NCBI GenBank assembly: GCA_001430745.1 | Contig: KQ482057.1 | Coordinates: forward strand, 1,148,776 to 1,170,954 | DNA length: 22,179 bases | DNA from: Auxenochlorella pyrenoidosa | Lineage: Eukaryota; Chlorophyta; Trebouxiophyceae; Chlorellales; Chlorellaceae | Direction: 5' to 3' | Shown here: positions 9,966-20,392 of the stretch, piece after piece | Numbering within the stretch: position 1 is the stretch's first letter | Layout: each line of letters opens with the position of its first letter | Program-made: the position numbers and the translations under genes | The notes under the pieces: generated by a model | What the model was told of the DNA's origin: nothing | The model's input: the letters and a program-made list of their open reading frames with translations, nothing else | Database searches by the model: none

Positions 9966-10622
9966 CTGGGTTGTTGCCTTCTTGGTGGCCTATGTTGCAG
10001 CCGCTGCCAATCTCTCTGCCTGGATCCCGACTTTTCTTCGCAAGCGTCAGCAAGACTCAAGACACACTAAATGTCGACCTGTGCATTGCAACAAATTTTT
10101 GACAGAAGATGAGGAGGAGGAAGGAAGAAGGGGGAGGGAAGGAGAGATGACGAGGGTCATGGGTGCTTTGATGGGAGTGGTGGTGGTGGTTGTGTGTGTG
10201 TGTGTGTGGGTGGGTTGGGTGGGGGTTCGGTTGTGGGTGGTGGTGGGGAAGGGGTGAGGGTTAGGCCGGAAAGGCCCACAAAAACAATTTCAAGGCTAAC
10301 AGATGACCCCAGCGTGCCAAAGCGTGCTGAGGCCAACCGGTCTACTAGAGTAAAAGGCGCTGGTAGAGTCCGTGATGAGAGAAATGCGCAGCCATGCTGC
10401 CGCCGGTGGCACTTGACGGCAGCGCTCGGGGCGTGGTTATGGGGGGCCGCTAGTGTCGGGCCCTAGCATTCATGCAACCGATTCACCGAACTGTTTTGGC
10501 TGTATTATCAACAATAAGGTGTCCCTGCGAGCTGATTCTGCAGCGGCAACAACACCACGATCGCCGCAGTCGTCTCGGGCATTGGCCGTTTGTTGAGCGC
10601 CTCTGGGGCTTTCTGATGGAAC
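9966..10622. other. Intergenic interval before the DIS3L gene
   Basis: This lies between the esterase stop and the predicted DIS3L start. It should contain the esterase 3' UTR and the DIS3L promoter. No convincing ORF, and no TGTAA was found behind the esterase. Its main feature is a purine-rich tract followed by a GT/TGG-rich low-complexity stretch. Confidence 0.55.
10100..10260 (+). repeat. Purine-rich then TGG/GT low-complexity tract
   Basis: About 10109-10150 is almost pure purine (GAGGAGGAGGAAGG type). From about 10175 come TGG repeats, then (GT)n at 10191-10208, then GGGT-rich sequence to 10260. Several G-runs sit close together, which could permit quadruplex folding (inference). It lies between two same-strand genes. 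Confidence 0.75.
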
Positions 10623-13600
10623 ATGGAGACACGGCTGCACCTCCCGCAGCCCGACTGGGTGGAGCGCAGGGTGAGAGCGCTCACACTTTGGGGCTTTCGA
10701 GCTCTCAAGCCCCTGGCTGCGCTGCAATCGCAGTCATATGCACCTCGATGAGCGATCCGAATCGCGATCGATACCTTTGCCGCTGACGGGCTGCTCTGCC
10801 GCCGCCGGCGCTGCCTTGGCGCAAGCTGAGCGGCGCCGCCTTTCACCCTCTTCAAGGTCTGTCGCCACGATTCAAGGTGCTGCTCATTTCATTCAAACTA
10901 TTTGGTTCACCTTTCTGAATTGTGCTCATCCCCATCCGATCCGTGCCGACGCGCAGGAGCGCCCGGCCTTCCGCTACCGCAAGCGCTCGCGCACCGTCGT
11001 GGACACAGCCGAGGAGGCCTACCTGCGGGTGGACATCCCCTGCGGCAGCCCCGCATGCCCTGTGTGCGCACCCACGTCGCCGGCGCTGCTGCCGTCGCCG
11101 CGCCACCTGGTTCTGCCCGACAGCGCAGCGCTGAAGGAGTGCCTCGAGGTGTGGGAGCTGGCGCAGGTGGAGGGGCTGGTGCTGCTGAGCAGCGAGCTGC
11201 GGCAGGTGGGTGGGGGTGGTGCGCCCAGGGGGTTGTTCAACAAGAGCTGGACCCCCCGCCCTGTGGCGTCTTGGTGTGCAGAGAGGAGATGCGGTGCTGC
11301 TGACCGCCGGTGCTCCAACGCTTTTAGGCGTGCTGCTTCGCATTTGAATGGCAGGCTGACGTGGCCAGCATGGCATGCCGGCGCTCCGCCTCGCAGCCAC
11401 CGCAAGTTCCCCGCCCCCTCCCTCCCTCCCTCTTGCGCAACCCCCCACAGCTCGTGGACGGCGGCAACATGCGGCGCTCCACCCGCCTGCAGGCGCTGTA
11501 CACCGACCGGCGGCGGCGCAACGTGCTGTTTGACAACCTGCACCACCGGGAAACGGCACCCCCAGGGGGCCCCGCCCAGCTGCGCTCAGGCCTGCCCCTG
11601 CTGGCGGCCGCCGAGTGGTGCGCCGGCGGCTCGGGACGGGTTGGGGGTGGGAGGCCGGTGGACGGCTGCCGCGTGGGTGCAGGAGCAGGGTCCCCTCGTT
11701 CCAGGGTGCTCTTCCCCGCTTGTTGTCAACATTTGGCCTGCGTCTGTGCAGCCGTGCCGTGCTTTGGGATGCCTGCGTGCCCTGCTGCCCAGGCTCCTGC
11801 TGGTTCCCTCCCTCCCTGCCTCTCCCCCCCAACCGCCGCAGGTACTACGAGCACCTGGGGCGTCGCCTGCCAGTGGTGGTGGTGTCCGACACGCTGGCGC
11901 AGCAGTTTGGAGCCCCCGCGGCGGGCCAGCAGCAGCAGCAGCAGTGCCAGCAGCAGCAGCAGCAGCATGCACGCCAGCTAGCAGCGCCAGCAGCTGCAGC
12001 TGCTGGGGACGGCGATGACGACGCCGAGCTGGAGGCGCTGCTGCAGCGGATGGACGTTGGAGGGGGGGGCAGGGGCGGCGGCGGCAGGCCCAGCGCGGCC
12101 TCGGCGCTGCCCCTGGGCTCTGCCGGCGCTGCGCCTGGCGCAGAGGACATCGGAGGCCTGCTGGAGAGCCTGGGGCTGGGGGACAGCGAGCCCTCGCTGC
12201 CAGCACGAGAGGGCGTGATGGCTGCGCCCCATCGGCAGCGGGCGCAGCAGCTGGCCGGGCAGCAGGGTCAGCAGCAGCAGCAGCAGCAGCAGCGGAGGGA
12301 GTTGGAGCCAGGCGTGCACATCCTGTCTGCGGCAGACTACTTTGGCGGGTGCTGGGCCGACCGCCCAGAGGTGGCAGACGTGTTTGACTCGATCCAGCAG
12401 TCCAGGGCGGCGTCGCAGGAGGCGGCGCAGCATGCGCAGCGTGCGGGCGGCCCCGCCGGCGGCTTCCGCCCCCACCTGTCCGCTGCGGCGCTCGAGGCGG
12501 GCCTGGCCAGCGGCGCCCTGCTGGCGGGCACACTGTGCGCCAGCAGGCGCGCGCCGGGGGAGGCCACCGTGGCGGTGGGCGGGCGCCAGCTGCTGGTCAG
12601 CGGGCGGGCAGCGCTCAACCGCGGCGTGCACGGCGACCGCGTCGCGCTGCGCCTGCTGCCCAGGGAGCAGTGGCGGCCGCTGGCCGAGGTCGCCGGCGGC
12701 GCGGCAGGCGGGGCCAGCCAGGGCGCCCCAGCTGGGGCAGGAGGAGGGGAGGGCGGCGAGGAGGAGGAGGAGGAGGCCGACGAGCACGATTTGCTGGCCA
12801 CTGCTGGCGATGGGGAGGCGGACGTGGCGGCTGACGAGGCGCCCCAGGCGGGGCCCGCCGGCGACGACGAGCCGCTGGACGGCGTGGTGGGTGCTGCCCT
12901 GCTGTTTGCTGCGGTTTGCTTATCACCCCTTGACTTGCCGTGCTGGCTGGCTGCCCTTGCTTCAGACCCTGAGGTGCTGTTGTGGTTGGATGCCGTTGCA
13001 TCGGGCCTGTTCTGCTGTTTGAATGTCGCATCTCTCAGCTGCTCCCCTCACCCCCTGACATTTCGTCACCCTGCAGGCCTCGCTGCTGCAGACGGCGGCG
13101 GCGGGGGCGCTGCAGCCCACGGCGGAGGTGGTCGGCATCCTGCAGCGCTGGGGCGGCGAGGTGGTGGCCTGCATCTCGGAGGAGGATGAGAGGGCCCTGG
13201 GGGCCAGGGGGGAGAGCAGCCGCCAGGTGGGGCGGGGCGGGGTGGGGTGCCTGTGAGCGGGGCCAGGGGCGGTGGGTCATGGCTGCAGCGCAGGCCTGCT
13301 TCAACGGCTGCGCTCTGCTCTTTGGAGGGAGGTGGGAGAGTGGCGGGCAGGTGGAGGCAGAGGTCGAGGGGAGATGGCTGTACAGAAAGGAGCGGGCGGA
13401 TGCCCGGAAGCCTCTGCTGTGGGATGCTTCCGATGCTCTTTACCCTGCAGCTCGGGCAGCCCCTGTCTGGCTTGTCTAGGTTGTGCACATGCCTTGGAAT
13501 CCTGCCTGGTGGTGGCTGGTTCTGTTCGCGTCGTCCTGTCGCAAACTGCGCACCCCTTGCAATGCCATCTGTGCATATGCTGCGCTGCACTGCACCGCGC

Positions 13601-15609
13601 AGGAGGCTGTGCTGTGCATCCCTACCGACCGCCGCCTGCCCAAGATCCGCCTGCGCAGCCGCCAGCTGCATCGCCTGCTTGGCCAGGTGAGGCAGGGGGC
13701 CACATCCTTGGGTGGCCAGCCGGCCTTGCAATGACCTGACCTGGCGGGGGTGCATTGGCAGGCAAGCGGCATGCAGGGCAGCGGGCGCCCTCAGGCAGGG
13801 GGCCGGGGCGTTAGCAAGGGGCAGGAAGCGAGCGGGGCGCGCTTTGCGACGCTTCAGGGGCCGCGGCCTCACACCCTGCACTCTGCCCTGCACTCTTTTG
13901 CTGCCGTTCAGCGCCTGGTGCTGCGGCTGGATGGCTGGGAGCTGGGCAGCCAGTACCCTCACGGCCACCTGGTGCGCGCCCTGGGGCCCATCAACTCACT
14001 CAGGCGAGGACCGCCCCCGGCAGGGGCCGCGCCCTCCTGCCCTGGGCTGCTGCGCCGGCCCTCGCTCCTGCTCCGCTTGCACTGGGGGCAGCCCACAAGA
14101 ATGCCGCTGCGCTGCGGGCTCCTTAACTTCTACTCCTGTCTGGTGGGGTGCTGCTGCCTCATACCCAGTGCACGTTCGCCCCCCCCCCACCCCTGCAGGA
14201 GCGAGACAGATGGCGTGCTGGTCAGCAGCGGCGTGCACTGGCAGCCCTTCAGGTGCTGGCCGGCGCCCCTGCTTGCGCCTGCGCGGGTGCTTGCCTAGGC
14301 TGAGCGCGGAAAACCGCTGCCAGCCCTGGTCCTGCATGCAGCAGTCAGTCCTGCGGAGATCGCGATGCATGCGCGACAGGCTGCTGCCCTGCATTCTGTC
14401 ATGAATTAGCTGACCAGGGCAAGCCCGACTTGGCTGTTGGTCGGCAGCCCCCTTCAGTACCTTTGTTCCCTTCCCGTGCATCGTCGCCCGCCCTGTGCGT
14501 GCAGCGAGGGCGCCCTGCGGGAGCTGCCGCCGGTGCGCAGCAGTGCAGACTACGCGCTGCCAGCCGCTGAGCTGGCGGCGCGGCGCGACCTCCGCGGCCC
14601 CGAGTACCTGGTGTGCAGGTGCGCAGGCTGGGGCCAGGGCTGCGCAGCCTGTGGCAGCGACGGGTGCACGATGCTGGCGCTGGGCCGGCTGTGGCTGCTG
14701 TTCAGGCGGCCAGGCCTGCAGAGTTGGACGCCGTCTGCTGTTGAGCTCCCCTCATCTCACTGCTAAGGGCCGCCGTTTGCCTCCCCTTGCCGCCCACAGC
14801 ATTGACCCCCCGGGCTGCACGGACGTGGACGACGCGCTGAGCGTGCGCTGGCTGGGCGGCCCTGGCGGCCGGCAGCTTGTCGAAGTGGGGGTGCACATCG
14901 CCGACGTTTCCTTCTTTGTGCGCCAGGCAAGCCACACGCTTGCCGCACGGGCCTGCACCGGCCAGCGCTGCTTGGTGCGCACGGCGCCCCTCTGGCCGTG
15001 CTGCCCACAGGGGCGGGCTGCCCGGTGTGCCCGCCAAGCATGGACCTGTGGCAGCGTGGTGTGCCGCCGCTGGGGCCAGCCCCCTGCCGTGCACGGGCGC
15101 CTGCCGCCCCTCCCGCGCATGCACGCACCCATCCCCCGCAAGCACCGGCATGGCGCACTCCACAGGCCCCCCTACGCCTGCTGCACCCTGCTCTGCCTGC
15201 TGACAGCCGGGCACCCAGCGCTCTCTCTCTCTCACACACACACGCACACGCACATGCACTCGCACACAAACACCATCAGGCCCTCTTCCTGCCCCGCCTC
15301 TTGCAGGGCGGCATGCTGGACTCGGAGGCCGCCTCCCGGTGCACCACCGTCTACCTGGTGGACCGCCGGCTGGACATGCTGCCGGCGCTGCTGTCCGAGG
15401 ACCTGTGCAGCCTGCGGGGCGGGCAGGGTGAGGCGCCCGCCTGCCTGCCTGCCTGCCTGCCTGCCCTCCGCCCGCCTGCCCGCCCGCTGCTTGCCTCCCC
15501 GCCTCGTCTGCGACATCAGAGTCTGCCGCTGGAATGGTGTTCATCTGCTCGCGGCAAGCAGGCCCTGTCCCTGAACCCAGCACCCTGTGCTCCCGCCCCC
15601 CCCCCCTAC

Positions 15610-15642
<33 letters not shown>

Positions 15643-18600
15643 GACGGCACACACCCACACCCACACCACACACCCAACCCCACACACTCGTGTCGCAGAC
15701 CGCTACGCCGTGAGCGTGCTGTGGACCCTGGATGCCGACAGCTTCGAGGTGCAGGACACCTGGTTCGGCCGCACGCTCATCCGGTGGGACCAAAGGGCTC
15801 CCAGGGGGGGGGGGGGGCGCTAGGGCGGGCCGGGGCGCCTGCCAGGACCCGCACATCACAGGCGGCACCTGTGGGCATTGCGCTGAGCAGCATGCCACGC
15901 CCTTTTGTGTGCCCTGGGCGGACAGCCCTTCAATCGACCAGTTCATGCACAGCGTGTATGGGTTGTATGCCCGTCTCCTGCCTTTCAAAGCGCCGCCCCT
16001 GCCCCCCGCCCCCGCAGGTCTCGCTACCAGCTCGAGTACTCGCAGGCGCAGGGCATCATGGAGGGCGCGCCGCCCAGGCCGGGCCAGAAGGTGGCGCCCG
16101 CAGACGCGCCCCTCCTGCAGCGCAACCTGCGCCTGCTGGCTGCGCTGGCGGAGCACCAGCGGCAGCTGCGACTCGAGGTGAGGGCAGGGGATGCCGGGCC
16201 TGGGCAGGGGGAGGGCTTGGCCCTGCTGGCCGGAGCGTGTTTTGATCCATTCCAAACCACCGCCTGTCTGCCTGCCCCTCTGGCAGGCTGGCGCTGTGGA
16301 GCTGGAGAGCGCGGAGCTGAGGTTTAACACAGACGCCCAGGGCCAGCCCACGACAGTGACTGTGAAGCAGGTGCGGCTGCGGCACGCCACAGGCACGCCC
16401 ATGCTCTGATGGGGGGGGGGGGGGCAGCAAGGCGATCGCCGCCGTGCGGTGCAGCTGGCTATGTGGCTCCACACACCTGCCTCATTTAGGCCTTGGGTTG
16501 CGCCACTATTGGCAGCTGTCCACCACGCGGACGTTGTGGCTGTCCCTTGGCCGCCTGCCTGCAGGAGATCCCCATGATGAAGATTGTGGCTGAGATGATG
16601 ATCATGGCCAACGCGGCGGTGGGGCGGCGCATCGCGGCCGCCTTCCCCCGCGCCGCTCTGCTGCGGCGCCACCCGCCGCCCCGGCGGGAGGCCTTTGGAG
16701 AGGTGGGGGTGGAAGAGGGTGGGGTGGGGGGGTGCTTGTCCGCTGTGTGGCTTGTGCCTCCCCGTTGTGTGCGATGGTGACTTGCGAGCTGGGGCCGGCG
16801 CTTCAACAACGGCGCCTGCCTGTTAATGGACTCTGCCCCTTGCATGCCTGCACCAGAGCACCTCGCCCACAGCACGTCTGGACCTCGCTGCTTCCGCCTC
16901 CATGCCCTGTACCCCGCAGGTGGAGGCCCTCTGCGAGTCCCTGGGAGCCCCGCTCGACTTCTCCAGCCCTGCCGCGCTGTCGGCCAGCCTGGCAGCCGCC
17001 GCGGCCGCCGCGCCCCCCGCCGTCGCCTCCCTCATCAAGTCGCTGGCCACACGTGCCATGAGCGAGGCCGAATACATCTGCACAGGTGGGTGCCAGCTGG
17101 CGACCAAGCGGCCGTGTGATTGCCCTGCAGTGTGCAGGCCAAGGTAGCGCTGGCAGGGGCAAGGGCAAAGGGCAGGGCGCAACATGCAGCCACCTGCCAG
17201 TGCACTGCACGGGCAATGCAGCGAGGGCAGGCTGCTGGGGAGTGTGTGTTGTCCTCAGGGCAGGCACAGCCTGCCCCTCTTCCCAATAGCTTCCTCACTG
17301 AGGTATCTGTGCCCTGGTCCTCTGCTGCAGGCGACGCGGCGGGGCGGGGCGGCGGCGGCATGAGCCACTTTGGCCTGGCCCTGCCCTTCTACACACACTT
17401 CACCTCCCCCATCCGGTGGGCTCGACTTGCCTTGCTGCTATTGTTGATGCTGCTGGCGCTGCTGACATGCGCTGCTCCTCCCGTTGCTGCTGTCGCCGCC
17501 GCCAAGCTTTCACACCCCTGTTGGCCAGGGTGTGCTGCCCAGAGCATTCTCTGCAACTTATCACCTGCTGCGGCACCCAACCCCCGCAGGCGATACGCTG
17601 ACGTCGTCGTGCACCGCCAGCTGCTGGCCGCAGTGGCAGCCTCTGGCCATGGCACCGCCCCCGGGGGCCAGGCCCCGGGCGCCGCGCCCTCGCTGCCGCC
17701 GCCGCTGCCCGGCAGCGAGCTGGCCGAGCGGGCGGCGGTGATGAACGAGCGGCACAGGACGGCCAAGCGCGCGCAGAAGAAGTGCTCAGACTTGTACCTG
17801 CTGCTGCTGCTGCACGCCCAGGTGGGGTGTGCGGCTGGGCCATCATACGGCGCAGGCGTTGCGCCGTCCCCGCCAGCTATCAGGGCCTGCCTGCACCCGG
17901 GCGGGCGGCCAGCTTCACAGCATCGGCATGCTGGGTGTGGCAGGGTGCGCTCTCTGGATGCGCCAGCTGCTGGGGCGGGCTTTTCCCCTGCTGGGAGTGC
18001 TGCCTGCGCCACCCTGCCCGACTCAAACCCTTGCCCCGGGCATGGCGCACTCCTGCCCTGCAGCCGCACGTGGAGGCGGCCACTGTGTACGGCCTGCGCC
18101 GGTCCGCCCTGCTCATCTTCATCCCACGATACCACCTCAAGGCACGCGCCGCCCCTCCCCCCCAGCATCCTGGTCTTGGCCCTAAACCACGCCTCGCCTG
18201 CACGCTCGCTGCGCATCCCTATCCGCGCCCGCCTGCACCCAAGCCGCACCTCATGGGGCCGCCAGGCGTTGCGCCTTGCGCATCCCACTGCGCACGAAGC
18301 AACGGGCCTCGCTGCATCACGGCGCACGCAGCAGTGACCCGCCCCCAGGGCACTTGGGCAGCACGGAGGGGCCCAGCCGCAGGGCATGTGCAGCGCGCCC
18401 CTTGGCGACGCGCCATCCCCTGAGGCGCCCCTCCTGCCCCCTCCCTCCCCCGCAGGGAGTGGTCCACCTGGCGGACAAGCAGGGCGTGTGCAAGCCGCCC
18501 CTGCGCGGCCCGGCTGATGAGCAGCTGGACGATCCCTTCGTGCTCTCGTACCGCCGGGGGCTGGCGGTCGTGGCGCGCGGCAGCAGCGGCGGCCAGGAGG

Positions 18601-19412
18601 GGGAGGGCACGGCCCCGGGGCAGCTGGCTGTGGTGGAGAGTACCAGCGGGCGCCAGGTGGCGGCGTTCCGCCCCATGCAGCGCGTGTGGGTGCAGCTGTC
18701 GGCCGACGGCAGCAGGGTGCACGGCCCCAGCCTGCGAATGCGGCTGCTGGCAGACAGCCACCCCGCGGCGGTCGAGGCTGCACAGCGCGAGGCCGCTGCA
18801 GAGGCAAGCAGCAGCAGCAGCGTGGCGGGCGCAGCGGGGGCAGCACGCGCAGTGTACCGCCCGCCCGGCGTGGGCAAGCCAGCCCCGCCTCCCGGGTTTG
18901 AGAACCGTGATACCAATGCCGCAGCTGGCCACGCAGCAGCCACAACACCGAGCTCAGCTCAGCAGTCGCAAGCGGCTGCATTGGGAGCCACGACGGCTGC
19001 CATTGGTGCAAGCAGCAGCAGCAGCAGCTCGGCAGCAACGGGAGCGCCAGCTGAGCCCGCCTCCCTGGCAAGGCAGCTGCAGGCAGCGCTGGAGCAGGCG
19101 GGAGCGGCGATGGAAGATGGCAACTCGCTGGCCTGGCAGGCTGCTGTGCCTGCTGTAGATCAGCTGGCAGCTGCTAGCAACAGCTGCAACAGCGCAGCAG
19201 GGGATGGCGCCCGCAGCGCAGCTGCATCGGACAGCAGTGCAGCCAAGCAGGCGCTCGCTCAAGCCCTGCGCCGGCTGCAGGCGCAGGCGGCGCGGCTGCA
19301 GCTGCGGGCCGGGGCAGCGCCCCCAGGGCGGCCGCGCACTGAGCGTTGGGCGCAAGCGGCAGCAGCAGCGCAGCGAGAGCTTGCAGTTGTGCAGCAGCTC
19401 ATGCCAGGATGA
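10623..19412 (+). CDS. DIS3-like exoribonuclease (DIS3L type), 20 exons
   Basis: Exons: 10623-10670, 10957-11205, 11451-11617, 11842-12886, 13077-13226, 13603-13686, 13912-14003, 14199-14252, 14505-14618, 14800-14926, 15307-15427, 15699-15783, 16018-16177, 16287-16370, 16565-16702, 16920-17085, 17331-17415, 17590-17821, 18064-18141 and 18456-19412. All phases agree, giving about 1,411 residues. Order: PIN-like domain (~20-320, with polyQ inserts), cold-shock domains (~330-440 and ~515-620), RNB domain (~665-1070) and S1-like region. The RNB site [17 protein letters not shown] keeps the four catalytic Asp; also [32 protein letters not shown] and [16 protein letters not shown]. It should degrade RNA 3'-to-5', with the exosome if like DIS3L. 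The PIN site keeps Asp and Glu (LPDSAAL, SSELRQ) but lacks the third acidic residue, so endonuclease activity is doubtful. Wording such as [20 protein letters not shown] and SEGALRELP resembles DIS3L more than DIS3 or DIS3L2 (recalled, not aligned). Exon 1 is the least certain. Confidence 0.92.
11927..11967 (+). repeat. CAG repeat encoding poly-Gln in the DIS3L linker
   Basis: An interrupted (CAG)n run in exon 4 encodes Gln tracts split by Cys and followed by His-Ala. It sits right after the PIN-domain strand VVVVSD, an insertion relative to the usual compact domain. Confidence 0.9.
12269..12293 (+). repeat. Second CAG repeat encoding poly-Gln
   Basis: Eight CAG units in a row in exon 4 of the DIS3L gene encode poly-Gln just before [10 protein letters not shown], the last recognisable part of the PIN-like region. 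Confidence 0.9.
15221..15268 (+). repeat. (CT)n/(CA)n microsatellite in DIS3L intron 10
   Basis: A short CT run is followed by interrupted CA units shortly before the acceptor at 15305-15306. The tract lengthens the pyrimidine/CA-rich 3' part of the intron. Confidence 0.85.
15441..15465 (+). repeat. (CTGC)n microsatellite in DIS3L intron 11
   Basis: About six CTGC tetranucleotides lie 14 bases after the donor of intron 11. Confidence 0.9.
15608..15690 (+). repeat. (AC)n microsatellite in DIS3L intron 11
   Basis: About 16 uninterrupted AC units (15608-15640) are followed by degenerate CACAC/CCCACAC units up to eight bases before the acceptor AG at 15697-15698. No ordinary polypyrimidine tract separates repeat and acceptor. 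Confidence 0.92.
15804..15817 (+). repeat. G14 homopolymer in DIS3L intron 12
   Basis: Fourteen consecutive G lie 20 bases downstream of the donor of intron 12. Confidence 0.9.
16411..16424 (+). repeat. G14 homopolymer in DIS3L intron 14
   Basis: Fourteen consecutive G lie 40 bases downstream of the donor of intron 14. Confidence 0.9.
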
Positions 19413-19458
19413 TGCTTGCAAGGGCAGCTCCCGAGCTGGCATATTGCTAGTTGCTCCA

Positions 19459-19463
19459 TGTAA
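19459..19463 (+). promoter_or_regulatory. TGTAA polyadenylation signal behind DIS3L
   Basis: TGTAA, the usual green-algal polyadenylation signal, occurs 47 bases after the DIS3L stop codon on the coding strand. Confidence 0.6.
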
Positions 19464-20392
19464 GGAGCTGCATCATCGCAGTGTACACCCCGTGCAAGTG
19501 GCTGTGTTGGGAGGTCAAGACACCGTGGCTGGGGTGCATGGCCAGCTTGGCTCAGAGACCTGCAGATGAGCGAATGGCCACTGACATGTGGCTGCAGCCA
19601 GCCGCTGAACTGATAGGTGTTTCATGCTCCTAAAATGGTCCCAGGTGGGGTAAAGGGCCCCCTTGCAGAGCTTGCTGCGCATATGTCGCAGCGACTCCTG
19701 GCAGAAACCATTGAAGCGCTGAAGATGGAAAGCAGGTCTGACATCTCTGGAGCTGCGTTTGTGGAGCAGTTGGGCAGTAGCTGCGGTTGGCCAACGTACC
19801 GCCGACTCTCTCAAAGGGCCAGAAATTCCAGCTTCAGCAAGCTCTGCAGGACGTAACATCGAGGTGAGGCTGCTCTGCAACCGGTCACGACAGGCACCTG
19901 CAAGGGCTTGAAAACGTAGCGCCAACGAGAGGCGGTGCCGCCATGGCGGAGTTTGCACAGCAGGCACATCGCGGCATCTGTGCCTCACTCCAAGGCCCAG
20001 CGGAGGGAAAATTTATTACTCTGTAGCTAGTCTAGAAGTCGTGAGACTCTGTAGGTAGCAGGCGAGGCGGGGCCCGCCTTTCGGTGCCCAACTGCCTCTG
20101 AGAGCGAGGCGCCCGACGCGGGGCGGCCGCCATGATTTACAACCATTCCTTCCGCTGCCAGAAGCGCAGCCATCCGGCACAGGTGCGGGGGAACGCGGCG
20201 GTTGGGGCGGACATGTTGCGGCCGAACAGCTGTCCGGCTCTCTCAACGCCGCGCCTTCCCGCCCTACCTGCAGTGAGGCACCAGTTGGGGGTGCCGCCGC
20301 GGGCTTCCTGAGCGCTAGGGCTTTTCCGGCGCGTCCACGAGGCGGCAGCGACTCGGCGACAGCCCACATACTTGGCAGCTTGTGTACCAGCC
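19464..20392. other. Intergenic interval between DIS3L and the kinase gene
   Basis: About 900 bases with lower GC than the flanking genes, including an AT-rich patch near 20008-20035. Open frames on both strands (for example minus 19515-19988) lack family motifs, and I treat them as chance. The right-hand part should hold the kinase promoter and 5' UTR. Confidence 0.5.

Noticed and set aside
10738..10956. Extension of DIS3L exon 2 upstream to an ATG at 10738 in the same open frame
   Set aside because: The extra sequence looks intronic (ends in a pyrimidine-rich stretch and GCGCAG) and adds residues unlike the family. Exon 10623-10670 joins in phase with a GTGAGA donor and was preferred, though not proven.
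14702..16672. Minus-strand ORF of 656 codons
   Set aside because: It is antisense to DIS3L exons and microsatellites. It is low complexity with repeat-derived Val-Cys runs and no motifs.
17389..19071. Minus-strand ORF of 560 codons
   Set aside because: It is the antisense shadow of DIS3L exons 18-20 and their introns. The plus strand encodes the conserved RNB and S1 motifs.
19515..19988. Minus-strand ORF of about 157 codons between DIS3L and the kinase
   Set aside because: It has no ATG at its start and no motifs, and it lies in UTR/promoter sequence. Long chance frames are common at this GC content.
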